A DNA stretch of 64,000 nt from Hippophae tibetana (Eukaryota; Streptophyta; Magnoliopsida; Rosales; Elaeagnaceae), in contig CM072805.1 in the NCBI GenBank assembly GCA_037013495.1, forward strand, positions 25,984,669 to 26,048,668, written 5' to 3'. This document shows positions 24,876-35,688 of the stretch, piece by piece. Within the stretch, counting starts at the first letter, position 1, and every line of letters begins with the position of its first letter. The notes under the pieces are model-generated. The model made no database searches. It saw only the letters and a list, made by a program, of their open reading frames with translations, and had not been told where the DNA came from. The translations under genes and the position numbers were made by a program.

Positions 24876-25708
24876 TTTATTTGTATTAATTTTTAATTTT
24901 ATTTTTCGTATAATAGTATATATAAATAACATAAAAACACTAAAATATAAATAATAATACTGAATAATTAACAATATAAATATATTTAATGACTTAATAA
25001 TTAAATTTATTACAAAATCAAATAATGCATATAAATAACTTCAATTACAAATAAAATAATGTCGTCAAATTATGCCATCGAGTAAGCTTGGTTGGCGTAG
25101 AATCTTGATTGGCCTTCACAAGCATTATGGGAAAAAAAGGCTGATCCATATAACAAATATTCTCCTACATACATGAACACGTAAAACATACATCAAAAAA
25201 GTAGTATAAACTTCATACGTACGAATGAAGAAATTAAATCATTATTGAGATTAGCACGTACAACGACATTCGATGAACTCATATTAGCATTATTAATCAT
25301 TTGTCTATATATGAAGTTATCTAGAATCTCTACTACTATTTTTTAATGCTATATATAATGAACTCTAAATATGAAATCAATTGCATGTAACTTCGATTTC
25401 TTGGGTAAGCTTGTGTGAGTTTTGGTGCCCTTAAACATATGGAACACGTTCATATGCACCAAAACTCATACAAACCAAGAAACAAATCGGACCGACATAC
25501 GTACACCTGATTTGTACATTTAGAACTCATTATATATCATTAAAAATACTAGCAGAGATTCCAGATAAATTCATATTTATAAACAATGCATTCCCCTAAA
25601 TACATGAGCATATATATGATTAATCATCATCAACCAAGTGATTTCAGACACAAGAATAGATATAGAAGGCCAAATCATTAAAAAATTTACTGTTATGTTG
25701 TCATATGC
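24876..25708. other. 3' flank of CACTA genes
   Basis: AT-rich non-coding DNA lies between the left subterminal repeats and the stop codon of the TNPA/Ulp1 gene. It probably contains the 3' UTR. A loose inverted pair lies near 25405-25490 (AAGCTTGTGTGAGTTTTGGTG versus CACCAAAACTCATACAAACC). Confidence 0.55.
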
Positions 25709-28700
25709 TATTCAAGATCATCAGAATCTTCTTCTGATTCTTCTTGCGATGATATAATTTGAACCATGTGTTCTGCCCATTCCTCTCGTAAATCATCAAA
25801 AATTTGCTGGTCGTAACCCGTCTTGTTCCAACCGAAGAACTACATGTATTCAAAATCAAAATAAGAATATGATTTCATTAATTTACAAAAACAAACTCAA
25901 ATATGTTAAAACTTGTATGTATATGGGTAAAATATATTACCACATCATCAATTGGAATTTTGATATTTGTGATGATTTCACTCATAAACTTCATGACATA
26001 ATAACCACACATGACTCCATTATTTTGTTGTGGAACCTACAAAAAAAGTGCATGTATACATGAATTTTCATATTCGAACATCCTTATTATTTAATTGTAA
26101 AATTAATAAAATTATTAATATTGAATTGTACATACCATAACTTTTGTCCATGTAAGCTTATGAGATTTTTTAAGGACAATGCCCCTAGACTTGTTCCACA
26201 ACTTCCATGCCCTGTCAAGATATAAAACGATTAGTTTTTATTAAATATTACAAAAAATAATAGAAAAAACTAATATGTAACTAAATATAACTCTTACATT
26301 TCAACAACTGCTTTTGTATCTTTACTCAGTTCTATGGAAGCTGAGTCACAGTACCAAGCATGATTATTGAACATATCAATGATTACCAACATCCAATGAT
26401 CTTGGCCTTGTTCAAACCTTAATGGCCAAGGGATTATCAACTTTTGATTTCTGCTAAGCGTTAATGCTCTATCATATAATTGTTTAGCTCTGATGCTAAC
26501 ATCCTTCTCTTGATATTGATTAACATATGAAGAATCATAGAACATTGCTAAATGTGATGAGTGATTATGTTGAAGTCGATAATAGCAAGCCCTATATATG
26601 TATATATATAATTAGATAATATAAATATAATGTTCTGCATAAATAAAAGAAAACTAACTAGATTGAGGACTCACCTTGTCCACACTTGAATTATACTTAA
26701 ATCGACCATTTGATATTCAAATATTTGCAACAAGCACTCGATCGATATATAAGTTTGGCCGATGTCTACACCAGAAATTTCAATAGGAAGTGGCACAGTC
26801 CATCCATCATTTATGCTAGATGCCCTCCCAACAATAGTCATCAAACTGCCAAGATTTCTACTGAATTGTAACGCATAAGTATGACTATACTTTTTCCAAG
26901 GCTTCTTCTTGAATGACTTGGTGCACGAGGATTGACCACTAGTCATAGATTTAGCACGAGATACTTGCTTGGTATCTCTTAAATGTGATGCATTTAAGAG
27001 TTCTGGTATAATAGACTACCAAAAAAGTATCATATATGTATTTTTAGTAACAATATAAGATCACATTAAATAATAGTAGTAAACAAGTGTTATTTTTTAA
27101 GTTAAAAAATAGTACCATGTCAAAATTTAGAACAACTTGAATCGACGGCCAAGCCACATACTGTCCAACCGCCTCTTGGACTGTGGTAGCATCAGAAGGC
27201 ACAGGTAGTGGACAATCATGAAATAATGATTGATCAATTACTATTCGCCAATGATTAGGCAAATATTGATTATGAATCATCCGATCATCACTCAATTGTT
27301 GTACCGTTCCAATAGCAACATAGTCCGTTGACGAAGGATGTTTCAACAAACATTTCATATTCTGTAAAAAATTTAAGTGTTATATATAAAAAATAAAACA
27401 TATAATAAGAATTTAAAAATTAAAATCTTACCACATATGATTCATCAAATAGAGGAGGACTCTCATATGGGGTAGCTATTGGATGTACATTCTCACCAAT
27501 ATGTTTATCTTGGCTTGATTTATGGTAAGAATGTACAGATTGCATTGGAGAAAATGAACCACTACTTGATTGCATGTGCATTCCTGACATATAATGAGGA
27601 CCAATAGGATGGCTATATCCCATACTGGATGTAGTTTGAGCACAATGAGATTGGGTGGATGGCATGCCTGGCATGGATGGTGGCATGCCTGGCATGGATG
27701 GTGGCATGCTTGGCATGGATTGTGGCATGCCTGGAATGGAAGGTGGTATGCCTGGCATGGATGGTTGCATGCTTGGCCAATATGGCATGCCCTGGTTGTA
27801 GCATGATGCCATGGCTGACAATTGTTGTGATTGATGTTCTTTTAGAGTGGCAATCTCACTCATCACAGAGGCCTTAAAGAAGTTGAATTCTTCTTCAATT
27901 TTAGTGTATTTCTCCTTACTTACCGTCTGAGGCTTATGTTTTGGAATTTTAAAATACTCCAAAGCACCATCATATTGGCTACCTCCCCTAACACGACCAG
28001 GATGATCGCGTCCGATTGCATGATATAAAGCATCTCTCCCAGGCTCTTCGATTATTTCACCCCTGTATAGTTTTTCTTGAACAGCTCTCTACAAATAATA
28101 AAGCACACAAACATATCATTCATTATTACATCAATTATTAAGTATCAGTCAGACTTTTTATCAAACGAAATTACTAACCAACTTATTTAATTGTTCTTCT
28201 CCTCGTTGACTCATCGGTCTTGCATTCTTCGTTTTGGGAGTCTTTGTTTCTATGTACAATTCCATTCGGGTAACAGGTCTACCCAATTCAGCTTCCTACA
28301 TAAATTAGGAAAATTTTATTAACAATGACATGAAATTAAATTGAGAAAAATTAATATAAAAATATTTATAAAATTAAGACAAATTAATAATACCATTCGA
28401 AATCTAACTTCAGGATTTGAAGACCTCCCAGTACGGTTAGGAAGAATGTTATGCATTTGGACATTCTGGTGATCTTCTCTAATAATTTGAAATTCTTCTG
28501 AACGTCTATAATCTACAAAGTCTTTCCAAACTTGAGGTGTAATCCAGGGGTGTCCTTCAGGGATTTTGTATATCACATTCTCATCAAGTGTTTCCAAATA
28601 TGGAAACACATAATTTTTCGCCAATCTAGAAGTCTTGTATTCCTTCCACGCCTTATTTGCAATCTTATAACACTTGCCCTGCCAATTGTCATCGACTTTG

Positions 28701-29055
28701 TAACGATTCTGTAAAAACACAGTACAAAAGATTAGATACAATCAATATATAATATATATATATATATATTGATTATAAAATATAAGAGACTTACATAAAT
28801 GGTTATCCATATTTTAAACTTTTCTGCATCGGCAACCTCAGACCAATGATTTATATTGATTGGTATACTGGACTTTGCCAGTCGACCAATAGAAGATTTC
28901 AATTGTTGACCATTCTCCCCTAGTGGATGACCAGTAGCATCAAATTTAACGGGTATTCTATCATCTGGGTTAAGTGGAGCATCAGGTATATTCGCCCAAC
29001 CCCTTCTTTTCAAATACCCCAATGGATCATTTGGATCTACAAGCTGAATATCCAT
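25709..29055 (-). CDS. TNPA-like CACTA protein with C-terminal Ulp1/C48 protease domain
   Basis: I join ten exons (approximate, each end within 1-2 bases): 29055-28795, 28708-28394, 28295-28180, 28088-27432, 27361-27116, 27015-26675, 26591-26298, 26211-26136, 26036-25941, 25839-25709. All keep one open frame of about 844 codons with GT-AG borders. The N-terminal half resembles the plant Transposase_24/TNPA family, including a [19 protein letters not shown] block. A Met/Pro-rich repeat ([13 protein letters not shown]...) of about ten units lies at 27660-27790. A SUMO-protease-like domain follows, with DHWMLVIID (His), AWYCDSAS (Asp) and [12 protein letters not shown] (Gln, Cys), so the C48 catalytic set is present. 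An acidic tail ([11 protein letters not shown]) ends the protein. TNPA relatives bind subterminal repeats; the protease's substrate is unknown. Confidence 0.85.
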
Positions 29056-29154
29056 GAAATATCTGCAAAAGTGGAGAAATATAAATTAATTGACAATTTT
29101 AGGAACACACATATATACAAGAGTTATTACAACAATATAGAACATACATTATGT

Positions 29155-32100
29155 TTAATTAGGTTGTTGATCGTATACATATATTCCTTCACAATCACTA
29201 CGAGTCCATGTCGAAGAATCATCATCATCAATTAGATCGTCACGTACATTAGGCAATTTATTTGAGAAATTACTAATATTGGTTAATGTATCAAGCATAG
29301 AGTCATCATCTTCTACAACATCACAATGGTAAAACTCCTTTTGTGGAGGCGTTAACACAACAGACCATATTGGATCAATTTGATCGCTCACGTAAAATAC
29401 TTGCTTTGCATGAAGTGCTAACGTGAAAGGATCATCTGTGTGACTTATCCTGGATAAATTTACAAGAGTAAATCCAAAATCATCTATTTTATATCCAATA
29501 TTGATAACATCTTCGACCCAATCACACAAGAATACTGTCTCATGGAAGACCTCATAATCCAATTCCCAAATCTCTTGTATTATACCATAATATGTTCTAT
29601 CAGAAAGGACAGGATTGGCATCTTTTGAACTGGCAAATTGCATAGTTTGTGCAACCATCTGCACCCCACTATTTTGATTTACTCGGACTTTGTCCCTAGC
29701 TTGAGTCGTAAACCTCGATCCATTTATTGTGAAACTATGAAATGATTTGACATCGAATTTTGGGCCATGTGCAAGCCATTGTAAACTTTCTGATATTTTA
29801 TGATTGGGTTTCTTGAGTTCACCTCGAATCTATGTATACAAAAACACAAAATGTGTTTAGAGCAAAGTTTTAAAACATTGAATATATATAGGAGGATACA
29901 TGCATGATTTTTTGTTTGTGACACTTACGTGGTTGCGAAACCAATTAATAAGCTCTCGCTTATGTTCATCATACAACCATTTTTCTCCTCCTTTTTTTTT
30001 ATAACGAGGATCGATCTTCAATAAGTTTAAATGCATCCTGTAACGTTATTAAATATATATTAAGTTATATATCATCATTAATAGTTAAATAAAAGATGAA
30101 ACAATGAACATCACTTACTCTATGTACGGTTGTGCCTCGTTATTATTTACCAAAATGATTCGGTGTGCTTTTTCCCATCGAGTGCGATCAATAAATAATT
30201 TCTTACTTCCACCAAGCATAGGGTTACCTACTTGGATCATGTGACGTTCTAAGAATAACTTGTGTGTAGGATTCCCAATTTCAGTGCAACCACTAAAGTA
30301 TTCAGAACAAAACTCAATGGCCTCTTCAGCAATGTAGCATTCCACCATGCATCCTTCAGGTCTATATCTATTATTTACATATCCTTTAAGGACTTGCATA
30401 TATCTCTCAAAAGGATACATCCACCTTAAGTAAGTAGGACCACATAATTGAACCTCTCGAACTAAATGAACACATAAGTGAATCATTATATCGAAGAAAG
30501 AAGGAGGAAAATATTTTTCAATTAGACACAAAGTTTCTACAATTTCTTTCTGTAAAGAATTTAACTCGCCAATTGATATAGATTTCTTGCATATGGTATT
30601 GAAGAATGAACATAACCGAATTATTGATATTCGAACATGTTTTGGAAGAATTGATCTAATAGCAACTGGTAATAACTGTTGCATTAAGATATGACAGTCA
30701 TGTGATTTCAATCCATACAGTCTCTTATCGGTGATAGACACAAAATTTCTTAAGTTGGATGAGTAACCATCAGGAACTTTCACACCTTCCAAACATTTAC
30801 AAAACACATCCTTCTCTTTTGTTGACATTGTATATGATGCTGGTGGCAAGTATGTTCGATTCTTATCATTTTCCACCCTTGGTTCCAATTCAGGTCGTAT
30901 GCCTAGTTTCTTTAAATCCAATCTTGCTTTAATGCCATCCTTTGTTTTTCCAGGTATATTAAGTAAAGTGCCAATCAAGCTTTCACATACATTCTTCTCA
31001 ATGTGCATGACATCTAAGATGTGACGAATGTGTAGGTCTTTCCAATAAGGCAATTCCCAAAATATTGATTTTTTTTTCCAACAACCATTCGGTTCAAAAT
31101 CTTTTTCATTTTCACCAATTTCATTAGTTGACCTCCTTCGTTTCCCAGACTTGGTGAGTTTTTTTTTCATCTTTCCATATCGTTTGAATGTCATCCCATT
31201 CAATTGCCTTAATATCTCAATACCTCGCAAAGGTCGAGTTGCATGATCATGATCTTCTTCACCATCGAACGGTTTCTTTTGGTATCTAAACTTGTGTCCA
31301 GATGGCAAAAATCTCCTATGTTTTCTATAAGACATCTTTCGTCCGTGAACAAGATACTTTGCAGAAGTTCCATCACTACATATAGGACATCCCTTGTAAC
31401 CTTTTGTTGCATGTCCTGATAAGTTTCCATAGGCAGGAAAATCATTAATTGTCCATAAAAGAACCCCCTTTAAGTTAAAGTATTCTTCTTTATATGCATC
31501 GTAAACATTTACACCATCATTCCACAACGTCTTTAAATCATCTATCAGAGGCTGCAAATATACATCAATATCAACACCAGGTTGTTTCGGTCCTGAGATC
31601 AATAATGTTAACATCATGAATTTTCTTTTCATACACAACCAGGGAGGAAGGTTGTATGTTACCATAATTACTGGCCAACAACTATATCTACTACTGAGGG
31701 AACTATGTGGATTAATTCCATCAGCAGCAATGGCAAGACGCAGATTGCGCGGATCAGATGAAAATTGAGGAGATAAATTATCTACTACTTTCCAATTTGG
31801 AGAATCACAAGGATGACGTAGCACCCCATCATCAGATCGATTATCTGAATGCCAAGTCAACATCTTTGATGTATATTTACTATTGAACAACCTTTGAAAG
31901 CGAGGGATCGGAGGAAAGTACCAAAGAACCTTTGCAGGCACGCCTTTCTTATGTGTTGTATCATTTGTACCATGCTTCCATCTCGATTCTTTACACATAG
32001 GACAATCATGTAATGTCTCATATTCTTTTCTATAAAGAATGCAATCATTAGGACAAGCGTGAATCTTATGATATTCCATGCCAAATCGACTAAGAGATTT

Positions 32101-32661
32101 CTTCACTTCATACATTGAAGATGGCAATTCAATACCCTCAGGAAACATATCGACTAGTAGAGTTAGTAATTCTGTGAATCCCTTGTCAGAAAAACCATGT
32201 TTTGCCTTGACATTGTACAAATGAACCAATCCTGACATCTTAGTGTATTTTTTGCATTTTGGATACAACGGTTTTTCGGCATCTTCTATAAGTTTATTAA
32301 AGGTTTCGGGATCATCCCCGCGTAATTCATCTTCAACACCACGAAACATATTTTCTGTCTGTACATTATGATATGATGTATGTAATCCACCCACATTCTT
32401 ATTATACTTTTCTCCATGAGTATTATCAATATTTTCTCCATGATAATACCAACATTTATAGCTCAATAGAATACCATTACGGATAAGGTGATACTTAACC
32501 TCATCAAATTCATGAAATCGCTCATTTTTACATTTAACGCATGGGCATCGAATCATACTACTTCCAGTATTACTAGTTCTACAAGCAAATTCCATGAAAC
32601 TTTCAACTCCAGAAATATAGTCTTGCTCAATTCTACACTTTGACATCCAAGATTTGTCCAT
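29155..32661 (-). CDS. TNP2-type CACTA transposase
   Basis: Three exons (32661-30119, 30037-29929, 29829-29155) join in frame to 1108 codons. The N-terminal about 80 residues (MDKSWMSKCR...RCPCVKCKNERF) form the zinc-binding transposase-associated domain. The central 200-520 region is the Transposase_21 (TNP2) catalytic domain, including a CPICSDGTSAKYLVHGRK block. About 600-830 is DUF4218-like (SHDCHILMQQLLPVAIRS). The second exon reads LLKIDPRYKKKGGEKWLYDE and the third contains a DUF4216-like region (SRFTTQARDKVRVNQNSGVQ, then DWVEDVINIGYKIDDFGFTLV). Length and order match full plant TNP2 proteins. It should cut the CACTA ends in the nucleus together with the TNPA-like partner encoded 100 bp downstream on the same strand. 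No stop or frameshift was found. Confidence 0.93.
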
Positions 32662-33692
32662 TTTCTATTAATGACATTAATTAAACATATTACTTAATTA
32701 TGTATTATTATATATAAATTTCCTAATTATTAGAATATATATCAAAACATACATAATGCAAAATAGTTATCATTTTAATCATTTTACAAAACCATTTATA
32801 TACAAATTAAAAAATAAGCAGTTCATGTTTCATGAATATATATATAAAAACCAATCACGCGGTTGATTCTAATTTCTAAGCATGTTACTATATCATAATT
32901 ACAAAGTAATATTAATTATACGTATAAATTTATCCACGCAAACCCACAAAACATTTCACATATTATTGAATACATACAAGTAATAATTCAAACATTATTA
33001 TTACAAGCAAACAAAAAAACATAACTAAATCAAAAATTTATACAAAAATACGCTGTTCGATTAACGAAATACATTTACACGCTGATAAATTAGCACAAAT
33101 TAAACGCTGTTCACTTTATTTCGACTATAAAAAAGTCACTTGGTAATATTAATAATAATAGATCACAAACCCTTTTTGATTTATCCTACTTGTCACAAGC
33201 ATATGTATTTTACAAATTATCACAACCTCCAGTTTTTAACTCATACTTATATAAGTTAAGATCAGCCTTGGATCATCCCATTTTATTAAAAATGAAATAA
33301 AGAATTAAGACATATTGCACGAAATATTGTGAGATTTTAAAATCTGCACGAAATATTGCACGAAATATTGTAAGTTAAAATCTGCATGAATATTGCACTC
33401 CAAATTAAGACATAAGAACATTCATATTTCGGGAATTAATCAATGGAATACCCATACGCAGATTTTAACATTTTGCTATTAAAAAAAGAAGAACTGACAG
33501 ATAATATTGTGAGAAGAGAAAACTTACAAACGTCCGTTCAAATGGTGGTTGGAGGTGGCCGGAAATGTAGAACGAAGGTGGCGCACGGTTAAGATTGTGG
33601 GAGAAAAGTGACTCGAGTGAGGAAAGGAGAGGAAGAAGCAGATCGAAAACTGGAACTCTGCGTACTAAATGAGATGTTAGGGCATATATTAG
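32662..33692 (-). promoter_or_regulatory. Upstream region of the CACTA transposase gene
   Basis: This is non-coding DNA between the transposase start and the right subterminal array. In En/Spm-type elements the promoter lies in this position. A short degenerate repeat (GCACGAAATATTG, three copies) occurs at 33315-33395. No certain TATA box was selected. Confidence 0.5.
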
Positions 33693-34109
33693 GTGGATAG
33701 CGTCGGTTGTCCACGTCAACCGACGCTACGTTACGTGGATAGCGTCGGTTGTCCACGTCAACCGACGCTACGTTACGTGGATAGCGTCGGTTGTCCACGT
33801 CAACCGACGCTATGTTACGTGGATAGCGTCGGTTGTCCACGTCAACCGACGCTACGTTACGTGGATAGCGTCGGTTGTCCACGTCAACCGACGCTATGTT
33901 ACGTGGATAGCGTCGGTTGTCCACGTCAACCGACGCTACGTTACGTGGATAGCGTCGGTTGTCCACGTCAACCGACGCTACGTTACGTGGATAGCGTCGG
34001 TTGACGTGAACAACCGACGCTATCCACGTAACGTAGCGTCGGTTGACATGGACAACCGACGCTATCCACGTAACGTAGCGTCGGTTGACGTGGACAACCG
34101 ACTTTAAAT
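33693..34109. repeat. Right subterminal 42-bp palindromic tandem array of the CACTA element
   Basis: Seven head-to-tail 42-bp units start at 33693, 33735, 33777, 33819, 33861, 33903 and 33945. Each contains a perfect hairpin of 12-base arms TAGCGTCGGTTG / CAACCGACGCTA around a 7-base loop TCCACGT. From 33987 the orientation flips and about three units run in reverse. Because 42 is a multiple of three, long frames cross the array on both strands; I treat these as artefacts of the repeat, not genes. Confidence 0.93.
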
Positions 34110-34149
34110 TCATTCAAAGTCGGTTTTTAGAAAAAACCGACTTTAGACA

Positions 34150-34179
34150 TCGACTTATATACCCCTTTTTGTAGTAGTG
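34150..34179 (-). repeat. Right terminal inverted repeat of the CACTA element
   Basis: Read on the minus strand it is CACTACTACAAAAAGGGG..., matching the left end. Between it and the array sits a further hairpin AAAGTCGGTTTTT / AAAACCGACTTT shared in form with the left end. Confidence 0.93.
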
Positions 34180-34182
34180 TAT
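34180..34182. repeat. Target site duplication TAT (right), CACTA
   Basis: It matches 24599-24601. Confidence 0.88.
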
Positions 34183-35175
34183 ATCACGTATAAAACTCAT
34201 GCATAAATTAAAGTAAACAACTCCAAAAACATCAAGTTTCAAATAGAATAATGATGAGAACAATCATATAATCGATAAAAATAATAATTATTATTAATAA
34301 ACAGCTAATAAAAGGAATAAAGCAGTTACCCAAAAATTGACTATATTAAGTTGGATATGTTAAAAAACTATTGCGGTGGTAACAATTCTTATAAAAGAGA
34401 CATTTTAGTTTGACAATGAATAACAATATTAATTAAAAGAGGTAAAAATAAATAATATCATAACAAAAGAATCTCAATTCTGAATGGAAAAATATTTGTT
34501 AGAGTAATTGATTTTTCATTATTAATTAAAAAAAATTCACATCATTAGTACTACAGATGAATATATTCAGAACTTGTTTGACAGTATGAGAAAAAAAAAT
34601 TGTAATAAATAATATATTGACAAATTAATTTAAGAATAAAATTATTTTATTAAAATTAAAAATACAAAAATATAAATATATATATATATATATTATAAAT
34701 ACAAAATTTAAATAGAAAAAAAAACAAAAAATGTATATCGCACAATATCTTTAAAATATTTTTTTCATTTACGTGTTAGAAAACTACAAAAACTTATCTT
34801 TTAAAATACAACGATTAAATAATAATAAATTTACATGATAATTTATTATTTCAAGAATTTTCATATATTTGAATTATATTGATCGAAGTTAACTCTAGAT
34901 TAAAAAAAATTCTCTTCTCTCCTTTCATTTTTTTTCTTTTCTCTTTTTTTACTTTCTCTTCCGTCCGCCAGCTTTATTCCTTTTATTTTATTTATTTTAT
35001 GTAGGATATAAAACAGTAACAAAAGAGACAGGAACAAGAGTATAACAGAGATGAGAAATTACAGTAAAACTGAACCGAAAGGAAAAATACTAAAATACAT
35101 TAAAAATCAAATTAATCGTACGTTTCACGGCGTTATAACAATTTTAATTCAAAATTTAATTACCATTAAATATTC
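34183..35175. other. AT-rich spacer between CACTA and hAT elements
   Basis: Low-complexity A/T and pyrimidine-rich tracts (34900-34985). No gene or RNA was seen. Confidence 0.6.
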
Positions 35176-35183
35176 ATTTTAAT
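35176..35183. repeat. Target site duplication (left), hAT
   Basis: ATTTTAAT against GTTTTAAT at 40600-40607, 7 of 8 identical; 8 bp is the hAT length. Confidence 0.7.
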
Positions 35184-35189
35184 TATGGG

Positions 35190-35365
35190 TATTCATCGGA
35201 TCGAAACCGTTAATTTTATACTTATTCGATCTGATCTGAACATCCGATCAGATTGAAACATCCTAATCCGAAACCGATTCGATCAACTTTTACATCCGAT
35301 CAATCAGATCCGTAAAATATTCAGATAGCATCCGATCAATCTGATCAATCCGACCAATAAATTTA
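35190..35365. repeat. Left subterminal GATCGGAT-type motifs of hAT
   Basis: Dense degenerate copies of CGGATCG / CCGATC on both strands are the expected binding sites for the hAT BED-finger transposase. Confidence 0.7.
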
Positions 35366-35688
35366 ATTAATTATTTTTTTAGTATTTTTGAATTAAAAAT
35401 TTAATTTTTCACGTAAATCATAACATAAAATTATTTTAATTAAAAAAAACCTTAAAAAACCAAATAAAAAGGTTAAAATAAGACTAAAATGTTCAAACCT
35501 ATATAAAACAAAAATAATACAATACATCAATAACGATATCAATTACAATAGTTATTTTAATAAATTTAACAACTCGTTCAAATAATAAACAAAAAGATAT
35601 TTCACAATCTAAACCTAAATTAAATTGATCATTTCACTCTTTAACATCCATTGACCATCTTAAAAATAATTATTGGTGATGATGGAAT

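Larger units (their letters stand above)
24602..34179 (-). mobile_element. CACTA (En/Spm) DNA transposon, coding regions intact
   Basis: The 9578-bp element is bounded by CACTACTACAA... on the left and its inverted match on the right, with about 27 of 30 terminal bases agreeing, and flanked by the 3-bp duplication TAT (24599-24601 and 34180-34182). Both ends carry dense GTCGGTT/AACCGAC subterminal repeats. Two genes lie on the minus strand: a TNP2-type transposase (32661-29155) and a downstream TNPA-like protein with a Ulp1-type protease domain (29055-25709). Every exon I could join is free of stops and every junction has GT-AG ends. This is the structure of an autonomous CACTA element; whether it still moves is inference. 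Confidence 0.95.

Noticed and set aside
27594..27877. Trp/His-rich plus-strand frames (WHAWHG repeats)
   Set aside because: They are the antisense shadow of the Met/Pro repeat in the minus-strand TNPA-like gene.
33693..34109. CRISPR-like regular repeats
   Set aside because: Units are contiguous palindromes with no variable spacers, and the DNA is plant nuclear. They are transposon subterminal repeats.
33589..34113. Long open frames on both strands across the 42-bp array (SVDVDNRRYPRN-type and VGCPRQPTLRYVDS-type repeats)
   Set aside because: The repeat period is a multiple of three with no stop codon, so both strands stay open by arithmetic alone. It lies in the subterminal zone of the CACTA element, where no gene is expected.
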